NCBI RefSeq assembly: GCF_000970795.1
Contig: NZ_KQ034028.1
Span: forward strand, 658,127-722,126
DNA length: 64,000 nt
Origin: Bombilactobacillus mellifer
GTDB taxonomy: Bacteria > Bacillota > Bacilli > Lactobacillales > Lactobacillaceae
Direction of reading: 5' to 3'
Both the position numbers and the translations under genes were made by a program. This document shows, piece after piece, positions 1 through 7,424 of this stretch. Under the pieces are notes generated by a model, which did not search any database, was not told where the DNA came from, and saw nothing but the letters and a program-made list of their open reading frames with translations. Within the stretch, counting starts at the first letter, position 1. Each line of letters starts with the position of its first letter.

Positions 1-1
1 G

Positions 2-91
2 CAGACTGGTCAAAAATTCACCTCTAAACAATTGATGGATTCCAAGAATAGAGCAGATGGAGCCACCACTTACCAATGGGATGTCATTTAA
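2..91 (+). CDS. BspA-like surface protein, C-terminal fragment (cut by window edge)
   Basis: This is the last 29 codons of a gene that begins before the window. The residues (QTGQKFTSKQLMDS, then TTYQWDVI) align with the segment of the downstream paralogues that follows their leucine-rich repeats (GYQQGHKYTATELMELT, then TTYDWD). The protein ends there, so unlike its neighbours it lacks the C-terminal MucBP/Mub-B2-like modules. A terminator hairpin follows directly. It is therefore at least the fifth BspA-type gene in the array. The N-terminal part cannot be seen, and the paralogy rests on this short match. Confidence 0.7.
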   Translation, partial: QTGQKFTSKQLMDSKNRADGATTYQWDVI

Positions 92-116
92 TCTTGAAAT
101 TATGCTTGCTGATTAT

Positions 117-150
117 AAAAACACTGACTATTAATACGTCAGTGTTTTTT
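117..150 (+). terminator. Intrinsic terminator of the upstream BspA-like gene
   Basis: An 8-bp perfect stem (ACACTGAC with GTCAGTGT), extended by A/T pairs and followed by a T run, lies about 25 bases after the stop of the partial gene. Confidence 0.85.
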
Positions 151-299
151 GGTATCAAAAAACGATCATAATCTTCAATATACTTTTTAATTAACGAGCA
201 AACATATTTTGCAATCAAAAAAAATTTCAATAATTCTGAATAAGTCAATTGAAGGTAAATGATCGGCTGATGAATGTATTGTTGAAAATACCAAAAAAA

Positions 300-387
300 T
301 AATCCTTTTATTAGTAAAGTGCTAAAATGCATTTGTAACCAGTTTTATAAGGTTATTTCTAAGTTTACATAAGGAGGAAGAATTGTT
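300..387 (+). promoter_or_regulatory. Promoter and conserved 5' leader of the first full BspA gene
   Basis: An extended -10 (TG at 320-321, TAAAAT at 323-328) is preceded by AAAG. The leader contains an imperfect inverted repeat (TGTAACC at 334-340 with GGTTA at 351-355), then TTTACATAAGGAGG just before the TTG start. The same order recurs before the other BspA genes at about 2862, 5632 and 7350. The -35 is poorly defined, as expected for an extended -10 promoter. The A/T-rich stretch 151-299 holds nothing else recognisable. Confidence 0.65.
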
Positions 388-2658
388 TTGAATCAAAAGA
401 AAAGTATCGTGCTAACTACCACGTTTGTGGGTTTAGTATGCGGGTTCGTCTTAACCCAACAACAAGCGGTTGCGGCAGCTACAAATGCTCCAGATTCCAC
501 ACCCACGAGTATGGTGGCTCCAGATAGTACAGCAGCTACTACATCTGCGAAACCTGCTGAACCTACCCAAAAGGAACAGCCTGTCAATCAACAGACTAGC
601 ACACAAAAGGCTGTTACTAGTACGGACACTGTTAACGGGATTGCTAACCATAATGAAACTCCTGTGAACCAATCTTCGGAGGATTCTGCAACAACTACAG
701 CTGCGCAATCAACTACTGCTAATATCAATACGACCACTCCATTACAACCACAACAGGAAACTGTTGTTCAGAACAAGGTAGCTCTTTCGTCTGCCGGTAG
801 TGCTACTAATAAGACTACTCAACCAGCGAGTCAACCTGTAATCTCGCAAGCGGTCCAGGAAAGCAATAGCTCCAATACTGCTTCAACTACTAAAGATTCT
901 CAAGTAGAGACGATTGCCCAAGGAACTTGGGGCACTAGTAACTGGGAGTATACGCACCAAGGGGCTGATTATATTTTACATTTTCATGCAGGAACTTTAG
1001 GTGCCAGCAGTCATGGCGAAAAGATAACCAATGATGGTTTCTATCATATCCTGGGAAGTATTGGTGCCAGTTCGGCAGTCTTTAATGGCAATTGGAACTG
1101 GAATGACGAATTGACACAAATTGTCATTGATCCCGGTGTGATAGCTAATGAAGATGCCAGTTATTTATTTGCCGAACTAAGTCATCTCAGCAAGATTATA
1201 GGTTTAGAAAATCTGGATACTTCGCACGTGACGCAGATGCGGGCCATGTTTAAAGATTGTGCGCAGTTAACGGGTTTAGATTTAAATCACTGGAACACGA
1301 CTCAAGTGACCAGCATGGATGAAATGTTTTATGGATGCCAGAATTTAGCGACACTCGCGCTGGAAAACTTCCAAACTGCCCACGTGGTTGGGATGCATCA
1401 GATGTTTGCTGCTTGTCGCAGCCTCACAAAATTGGATCTCAGTCATTTTAATACGGCTAAAGTTATTTATATGGACGCTATGTTTGAAAATTGTACACAG
1501 TTGGTGCAGTTATCATTAAATAACTTTACAACCGCCCAAGCCATCTACTTGAATGCCATGTTTAAAAACTGTATTAATTTGCGAAGTTTAGATTTAAGCT
1601 CCTTTGATATGAGTAGTGTGCCTTATGTAGACGACATGTTTGCCAATTGTGATAGTTTGAACCATCTGGTTTTGGGAGTCAAAACTATTTTAAAACCTCA
1701 AATGAATTTACCTCGAGTTCCTAAACTCGGTTTTAGAGTACCTGGTACTGATCGGGTAGTCGCCTCACCCTATTGGATAGCCACCAGTGGTTATCAACAG
1801 GGGCACAAGTATACTGCTACTGAGTTAATGGAATTAACCGGACGCGATCAGATTACGACTTATGATTGGGACAGTAAACCCGCCTTTACTCAAACCACGG
1901 AAACTAAAGGTGTCACACGCGCTATTAGAATTCATCAACTAGATGGTAATACAAAGACTGAAATTCAATCTGTCATGTTAGCGCGCCCCGTCACGCTGAA
2001 TGCAGACGGCTCTAAAACTTACGGTGTCTGGTCCACAGCGCAATGGGATGCTTATGCGATTCCTGAAATTGCTGGTTATACCGCCAGTGTCAATCAAATA
2101 CCGGCTCAGACAGTGGACAGCAACACTACAAATCAAACCATTGATGTTTACTATGAACCCCAGGAACAAACAGTCGAAATTCAATATTTAGATCATGGTC
2201 AAATTGTCGGTACCCAAAAAATAACGGGTTACACAGGCGATACCATTATGCCGAATTACCATGCTCCGCAAGGTTATGAAATTACTTCTATCACTCCTGC
2301 CACTATTACAATTGATGGTTCGGGTAAACAAATCGTTCAGGTAAATGTCAGCCACAAACAAGAAACCAGCGTGGAGTACAAGACAGTCATCCGTACGATT
2401 AATCTGCACCAAATTAATGGTCAAATGAAGACCTACAAACAAACGGTTTTATTACAACGAGGTGTCCAAATGGACGCGGTAACCGGTAATAAAACATACG
2501 GGCAATGGAATACGGGCTATTGGGATGCCTTTAACATTCCAGTTATAGATGGTTATACTGCTAGTCAAGACCAAGTAGCAGCGCAACTGGTCACGGATCA
2601 AGACAGTGATCAAACTGTTGATGTCTACTATACTCCTACAAATACCAACTGGCTCTAG
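388..2658 (+). CDS. BspA-like (DUF285) surface protein with MucBP/Mub-B2-like C-terminus, paralogue 1
   Basis: Predicted secreted surface protein, 756 aa. In order: signal peptide (about 1-31, ending in an Ala-rich stretch), a Ser/Thr/Gln/Pro-rich low-complexity stalk (about 32-175), a WGTSxWEY entry segment near residue 180, six copies of a 26-residue BspA repeat (pattern VxxMxxMFxxCxxLxxLxLxxFxT), then two Mub-B2-like modules flanking a MucBP-like segment and ending in DVYYTP. Its repeats are the most diverged of the array. The TTG start is chosen because AAGGAGG lies 8 bases upstream. No LPXTG, WxL or C-terminal membrane helix is visible, so its attachment is unclear. Adhesion to mucin or host matrix is inferred from the families. 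Confidence 0.88.
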   Translation: MNQKKSIVLTTTFVGLVCGFVLTQQQAVAAATNAPDSTPTSMVAPDSTAATTSAKPAEPTQKEQPVNQQTSTQKAVTSTDTVNGIANHNETPVNQSSEDSATTTAAQSTTANINTTTPLQPQQETVVQNKVALSSAGSATNKTTQPASQPVISQAVQESNSSNTASTTKDSQVETIAQGTWGTSNWEYTHQGADYILHFHAGTLGASSHGEKITNDGFYHILGSIGASSAVFNGNWNWNDELTQIVIDPGVIANEDASYLFAELSHLSKIIGLENLDTSHVTQMRAMFKDCAQLTGLDLNHWNTTQVTSMDEMFYGCQNLATLALENFQTAHVVGMHQMFAACRSLTKLDLSHFNTAKVIYMDAMFENCTQLVQLSLNNFTTAQAIYLNAMFKNCINLRSLDLSSFDMSSVPYVDDMFANCDSLNHLVLGVKTILKPQMNLPRVPKLGFRVPGTDRVVASPYWIATSGYQQGHKYTATELMELTGRDQITTYDWDSKPAFTQTTETKGVTRAIRIHQLDGNTKTEIQSVMLARPVTLNADGSKTYGVWSTAQWDAYAIPEIAGYTASVNQIPAQTVDSNTTNQTIDVYYEPQEQTVEIQYLDHGQIVGTQKITGYTGDTIMPNYHAPQGYEITSITPATITIDGSGKQIVQVNVSHKQETSVEYKTVIRTINLHQINGQMKTYKQTVLLQRGVQMDAVTGNKTYGQWNTGYWDAFNIPVIDGYTASQDQVAAQLVTDQDSDQTVDVYYTPTNTNWL

Positions 2659-2681
2659 ATAACTAGAGTGTTAATAATTCT

Positions 2682-2707
2682 GGGTCCTCGAAAGAGGGCC
2701 TTTTTTA
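2682..2707 (+). terminator. Intrinsic terminator after BspA paralogue 1
   Basis: A GC-rich hairpin (GGTCCTC, GAAA tetraloop, GAGGGCC) is followed by six T. Confidence 0.9.
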
Positions 2708-2854
2708 TGTGATAAATTCAATCATGGTATATTAGGAGGCTACTAGCAGCAGAAAACCTAATTATTTTTATCATGTAGTTAATTGAATGAGAATTAACTT
2801 CAGCGCTAGCTCAGTGTTTGTTGTTTGTTGCAAATATCCAAAATAGATTAATTG

Positions 2855-2936
2855 TTTTCTTAGTAAAGTGCTAAGATAAATTTGTAACCGGTTTTATAAG
2901 GTCACATCTAACTTTACATAAGGAGGAGGAATTATT
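2855..2936 (+). promoter_or_regulatory. Promoter and conserved leader of BspA paralogue 2
   Basis: The extended -10 has TG at 2869-2870 and TAAGAT at 2872-2877. Leader stem: TGTAACC (2883-2889) pairs at 6 of 7 positions with GGTCACA (2900-2906). TTTACATAAGGAGGAGG precedes the TTG start. This is near-identical to the block before paralogue 1. Confidence 0.65.
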
Positions 2937-5423
2937 TTGAACCAAAAGAAAAGCATTGCACTGACTACGACATTCGTAGGGTTAGTGTGTGGTTTTGTCT
3001 TAACCCAACAACAAGCAGCTGCGGCAGCTACAAATGCTCCAGACCCCACAACCACAAGTATGGTAGCCTCGCAGAGTGCAGCAACTTCTAAATCTGCTGA
3101 ACCTACCCAAAAGGAACAGCCTATCAATCAACAGACTAGCACACAGAAGGCTGTTACTAATACAGAAAATGTTAGCGAGACTGGTAAACAGAACCAAACT
3201 GCTGGAACTCAGACTATAGGTTCATCTGCAACAACTACAACTGCACAACCAGCTACTGCCAGTAACAATCCGATCACTTCAGCACCAACACAACAGGCAG
3301 CCGTTTCTTCAGCCAGCAAAGCTAATGAAACTACTCAGCCAGTAACCCCACCTACAGCACCAACGGTTCCGCAAGCTACCAAGGTCACAAATAGCGCCAA
3401 TACCGCCTTAACCACAACGGATTCCCAACAAGTAGAGACGATTGCCCAAGGTACTTGGGGCACCAGTAAGTGGGAATATACGGAGCAAGGTTTTGACTAT
3501 ATCTTACATTTCCACGAGGGGACCTTCGGTGCTAGCAGCCATAAAAGTATAAAAGATCCAAATAATAGTTCTGTATACCATGCCTTAGGTAGCATAGGTT
3601 CTAGCCCCGAAGTTTTCAACGGTAATTGGCAATGGAGTAATGCACTGACGCAAATTATCATTGATCCCGGCGTCAAAGCCAATCAGGATTCCAGTTATTT
3701 ATTTTCGGATTTGTACAAGCTTCAACAAATCGTTGGTTTAGGCAATCTTGATACTAATAACGTTAAGAATATGGCAGATATGTTTGATGGGTGCGAAGAA
3801 TTAACTAATTTAGATGTCAGCAAGTTTGATACGACTAACGTTACTAATATGTATGAAATGTTTGATGATTGCTCAAAAGTAACTAGTTTAGATGTTAGCA
3901 ATTTCAACACTGCTAACGTTACTGACATGTTTGGAATGTTTGAGGGATGCTACTTTTTAACTAATTTAGATCTTCACAATTTCAATACTGCTAATGTTTC
4001 TAATATGGCTAAGATGTTTCGGGGTTGCAGTCATTTAACTAATTTAGATGTCAGCAACTTCAATACCACTAATGTTACTGATATGTATTGGATGTTTGAG
4101 TATTGCTCTAGTTTAACTAGTTTAGATCTCAGCAACTTCAATACTACCAAGGTTTATGATATGGATAGGATGTTTGAGTTGTGCTGTGGATTGACTAGTT
4201 TAGATCTCAGCAATTTTGATACTGCTAACGTTACTAATATGTATGAAATGTTTGATTGGTGTTGGGGATTAACCAATTTAGATCTTAGCAATTTTGATAC
4301 TGCTAACGTTAAGAATATGGCAGATATGTTTGATAGGTGCTCGGAATTAACCAAGTTAGATCTCAGTCATTTCAATACGTCTAAAGTTACTAGTATGTGG
4401 AATATGTTTGCTGCTTGTGATAACTTAAATCATTTGATTTTAGGGCCTAACATGCTTTTGAATACCAAAACTTACTTACCAGACTTACCAGATGTCCCAG
4501 AAACTGGGACTAAAATTCCTGGGACTAATCGGAGAGTAACTTCACCTTATTGGGTAGCCACCAGTGGTTATCAACAGGGGCACAAATATACTTCTAATGA
4601 GTTAATGGAATTAACCGGACGCGATCAGATTACGACTTATGATTGGGACAGTGCTCCCGCCTTTACTCAAACGACGGAAACTAAAACGAAAGATCGGACT
4701 ATTGTAATTCATCAACCAGACGGGAATACAAAGACGGAGATTCAATCCGTAATGATATCACGTACCATTACCCTGAATGCAGACGGTTCCAAGACTTATG
4801 GAAACTGGTCGTCCGCCCAATGGGATGGTTATGCTATTCCCGAGTTTGCCGGTTATACTGCCAGCGTCAGTCAAATACCGGCGCAGACAGTGGATGGGAA
4901 TACGGAAGATCAAACCATTGATGTTTACTATGCACCGCAGGAACAAACAGTGGAGATTCAATATTTAGCTAATGGTCAAATTGTGGGTACACAAAAAATA
5001 ACGGGTTACACAGGTGACACGATCATGCCGAATTACCATGCACCACAAGGTTATGAAATCACCTCTTTAACACCGGCGACTGTTACGATTGATGGTACCG
5101 GCAAGCAAATTATTCAAGTACAAGTGAGTCCGAAACTCAATGACAGCGTGGAACATAAAACACTCACCCGAACCATTAACCTTCATCTTCCTGATGGAAC
5201 AATGCGTGTTTCTAAACAAACAGCATTATTGGAACGGCAAGTAACTATTAATGCCGTGACCGGTGAAAAAATCTATGGTGCCTGGAACACAGGTGATTGG
5301 AAAGCCTTGAACGTACCAACCTTAGCTGGTTATACTGCCAGTCAAGACCAGGTAGCCGCCCAACAGGTCACGGGAGCAGACAGTGATCAAACGGTTGATG
5401 TTTACTATACTCCGAATAACTAG
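2937..5423 (+). CDS. BspA-like (DUF285) surface protein with MucBP/Mub-B2-like C-terminus, paralogue 2
   Basis: Predicted secreted adhesin-type protein, 828 aa, the longest of the array. It has a signal peptide (about 1-31), a Ser/Thr/Gln/Pro-rich stalk (about 32-165), the WGTSKWEY segment, then nine near-perfect 26-residue BspA repeats (about residues 275-502; typical unit NVTNMYEMF, Cys, LTSLDLSNFDT), then the Mub-B2/MucBP-like C-terminus ending DVYYTPNN. TTG start with GGAGGAGG upstream. Its last ~260 residues are nearly identical to those of the gene at 7425, while the N-terminal halves differ, which suggests gene conversion. No cell-wall sorting signal is seen. Function is inferred from family only. 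Confidence 0.88.
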   Translation: MNQKKSIALTTTFVGLVCGFVLTQQQAAAAATNAPDPTTTSMVASQSAATSKSAEPTQKEQPINQQTSTQKAVTNTENVSETGKQNQTAGTQTIGSSATTTTAQPATASNNPITSAPTQQAAVSSASKANETTQPVTPPTAPTVPQATKVTNSANTALTTTDSQQVETIAQGTWGTSKWEYTEQGFDYILHFHEGTFGASSHKSIKDPNNSSVYHALGSIGSSPEVFNGNWQWSNALTQIIIDPGVKANQDSSYLFSDLYKLQQIVGLGNLDTNNVKNMADMFDGCEELTNLDVSKFDTTNVTNMYEMFDDCSKVTSLDVSNFNTANVTDMFGMFEGCYFLTNLDLHNFNTANVSNMAKMFRGCSHLTNLDVSNFNTTNVTDMYWMFEYCSSLTSLDLSNFNTTKVYDMDRMFELCCGLTSLDLSNFDTANVTNMYEMFDWCWGLTNLDLSNFDTANVKNMADMFDRCSELTKLDLSHFNTSKVTSMWNMFAACDNLNHLILGPNMLLNTKTYLPDLPDVPETGTKIPGTNRRVTSPYWVATSGYQQGHKYTSNELMELTGRDQITTYDWDSAPAFTQTTETKTKDRTIVIHQPDGNTKTEIQSVMISRTITLNADGSKTYGNWSSAQWDGYAIPEFAGYTASVSQIPAQTVDGNTEDQTIDVYYAPQEQTVEIQYLANGQIVGTQKITGYTGDTIMPNYHAPQGYEITSLTPATVTIDGTGKQIIQVQVSPKLNDSVEHKTLTRTINLHLPDGTMRVSKQTALLERQVTINAVTGEKIYGAWNTGDWKALNVPTLAGYTASQDQVAAQQVTGADSDQTVDVYYTPNN
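3759..4443 (+). repeat. Tandem 78-nt repeats (nine units) encoding BspA leucine-rich repeats
   Basis: Units start with AACGTTA or a close variant every 78 bases (for example 3759 and 3837) and encode 26 residues with conserved Met, Met-Phe, Cys, Leu and Asp positions. The last unit is degenerate and leads into LNHLILG, the same exit sequence as in the paralogues. Confidence 0.85.
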
Positions 5424-5433
5424 TTTTTTAAGC

Positions 5434-5465
5434 AAAACCCTTCCTACAAGGAAGGGCTTTTTTTA
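5434..5465 (+). terminator. Intrinsic terminator after BspA paralogue 2
   Basis: CCCTTCC (5438-5444), loop TACAA, GGAAGGG (5450-5456), then a T run. Confidence 0.9.
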
Positions 5466-5624
5466 TGTAATAAATTCATTATATATTAGAAAGCTACTAA
5501 GTAATCAGTTACTGATTTTAAATAGCCGAAAAACTAATTATTTCTACAGCTTCGTTAATTGTATTTCAGCTAATGGAGTTCCTTGATCATGATCATTGTG
5601 AATACTCAAAATAGATTAATTTAT

Positions 5625-5705
5625 TTCTTCATAAAGTGCTAAGATAAATTTGTAATCGGTTCTATAAGTTTACATTTTAAACTTACATAAAGAGGAGGAA
5701 TTATT
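5625..5705 (+). promoter_or_regulatory. Promoter and conserved leader of the decayed BspA paralogue 3
   Basis: Extended -10: TG at 5637-5638 and TAAGAT at 5640-5645. Leader stem: TGTAATC (5651-5657) with GTTTACA (5668-5674), 6 of 7 pairs. It includes base changes relative to the other copies that keep pairing. GAGGAGG precedes the TTG. The regulatory block looks intact although the gene is broken. Confidence 0.6.
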
Positions 5706-7142
5706 TTGAATCAAAAGAAAAGTATCGCACTGACCACAACATTCGTGGGTTTAGTGTGTGGGTTCGTCTTAACCCAATAACAAGCGGCTGCGGCAGCTAT
5801 AAATGCTCCACACCCCATAGCCACGAGTATGGTGGCTCCGCAGAATACAGCAACTGTTACATCTGCGAAATCTGATGAACCTAACCAAAAGGAACAGCCT
5901 GTCAATCAGCAGACTAGCACACAAAAGGCTGTTACTAATACAGACAATGTTAGTGATATTGTTAACCAAAACCAAACTTCTAGAACTCAGTCTATAGGTT
6001 CATCTGCAACAACTACAATTGCACAACCAGCTACTCCCAGTAACAATCCGACCACTTCAGCACCAACACAACAGGCAGCCGCTTCTTCACAGCCAGCAAG
6101 GCTAATGAAACTACTCAGCCAGTAGCCAACCTACAGTACCAACGGCTCCGCAGGCTACCAAGGCCACAAATAGCACCAACACCTCCTCAACTACCACAAG
6201 TCCTCAAGTAGAAACAATTGTCCAAGGTACTTGGGGCACCAGTAAGTGGGAATATATGCACCAAGGTGATGATTATATTTTACATTTCCATGCAGGCACC
6301 TTAGGCGCTAGCAGCCAGAAAACTATAACAGATTCACATAATCATTATTATATGCATTTGGGTATCATTGGCGCTAGTTCCGAAATCTTCAACGGTAATT
6401 GACAATGGAATGAAAAATTGACACAAATTATCATTGATCCAGGTGTTATAGCTAATCAGTATTCCAGTTATTTATTTGGACATTTAAAAAATTTACAAAA
6501 GATTACTGGTCTAGCCAATCTTGATACCGCGAACGTTACTAATATGGCGGGTATTTTTGGTGATTGCTCAAAATTAACTAGTTTAGATCTCAGTAATTGG
6601 GATACTACTAGTCTGGATGAGAATCAATTTGGGGCTATATTTCTCGGAGCAATTAAACTTAATCACCTTGTGTTAGGTGCAAGAACAGTAATTGGTGATA
6701 ATTTACCAGGTGTCCCAAATGTTGGCACCAGAGTGCCTGGTACTGATTGGGTAGCCACCAGTGGTTATCAACAGGAGAACAAGTATACTTCTACTGAGTG
6801 AATGGAATTAACCGGACGCGATCAAGTTACGACTTATGATTGGGACAGTAAACCCGCCTTTACCCAAACGACGGAAACTCAAACTAAGGTGCGCACTATC
6901 AATATTTACCGGCCTAATGGGCAAGTCAAAACTTATCTCCAAACTGCAGTTATTAGTCGCCCGGTAACTATTAATGCGGATGGTTCTAAAACCTATGGTA
7001 ATTGGTCCACAGATCAATGGGAGTCTTATGTGGTTCAGGAATTGCAGGGTACACAGCCAGTCAAAAGCAAGTAGCTGCCCAACAAGTCACAGATCAAGAT
7101 AGTGATCAAACGGTGGATGTTTATTATACTCCAAAGAACTAA
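5706..7142 (+). pseudogene. Decayed BspA-like surface protein gene, paralogue 3
   Basis: The start, signal peptide and C-terminal DVYYTPKN match the paralogues, but the frame is broken several times. A TAA replaces a Gln codon in the signal peptide (5777-5779). An indel near 6090-6100 (extra CA compared with paralogue 2) shifts the stalk. A TGA replaces Trp near 6401, and another TGA replaces the Leu codon of TELMEL near 6799. A final frameshift near 7050 lies before the last module. Only about two BspA repeats remain, and one C-terminal module is missing compared with the intact copies. It can make no full-length protein but could serve as a donor for recombination. Confidence 0.88.
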
Positions 7143-7167
7143 TTTTTATAGCTACAGTGTTTTTTTA

Positions 7168-7198
7168 AGCAAAGCTCTTTATAGGAAAGGCTTTTTTA
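7168..7198 (+). terminator. Weak terminator-like hairpin after the decayed BspA gene
   Basis: AAAGCTCTTT and GGAAAGGCTTTTTT form an imperfect stem with a T tail, a degenerate version of the hairpin after paralogue 2. Confidence 0.5.
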
Positions 7199-7344
7199 TG
7201 TAATCCATTCCTTAGGGTATATAGAAATCTAATAGACAGTGGCAGAAAAGCCAATTATTTCTTCGATTTAACCAATGGCATTTAAACCAATTTAATCAAT
7301 TAGTCTTTATTTGCCGCAAATATTAAAAAATATATTAATCTTAT

Positions 7345-7424
7345 TCTTAATAAAGTGCTAAAATACACTTATAAAGTATTTTTATGATATTATAACCAAG
7401 TTTACATAAGGAGGAGGAATTATT
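7345..7424 (+). promoter_or_regulatory. Promoter and leader of BspA paralogue 4
   Basis: Extended -10: TG at 7356-7357 and TAAAAT at 7359-7364, preceded by AAAG as in the other copies. The leader differs most here, with TTATAA at 7369-7374 and again at 7390-7395 (self-complementary). TTTACATAAGGAGGAGG precedes the GTG start. Confidence 0.6.

Noticed and set aside
84-332. Minus-strand frame of 82 codons before the first full BspA gene
   Set aside because: It spans a terminator and the conserved promoter, is very A/T-rich and has no recognisable protein features.
3722-4354. Minus-strand open frames across the BspA repeats and stalks
   Set aside because: They are periodic shadows of the 78-nt repeats without ribosome sites; the plus frames carry signal peptides and conserved domains.
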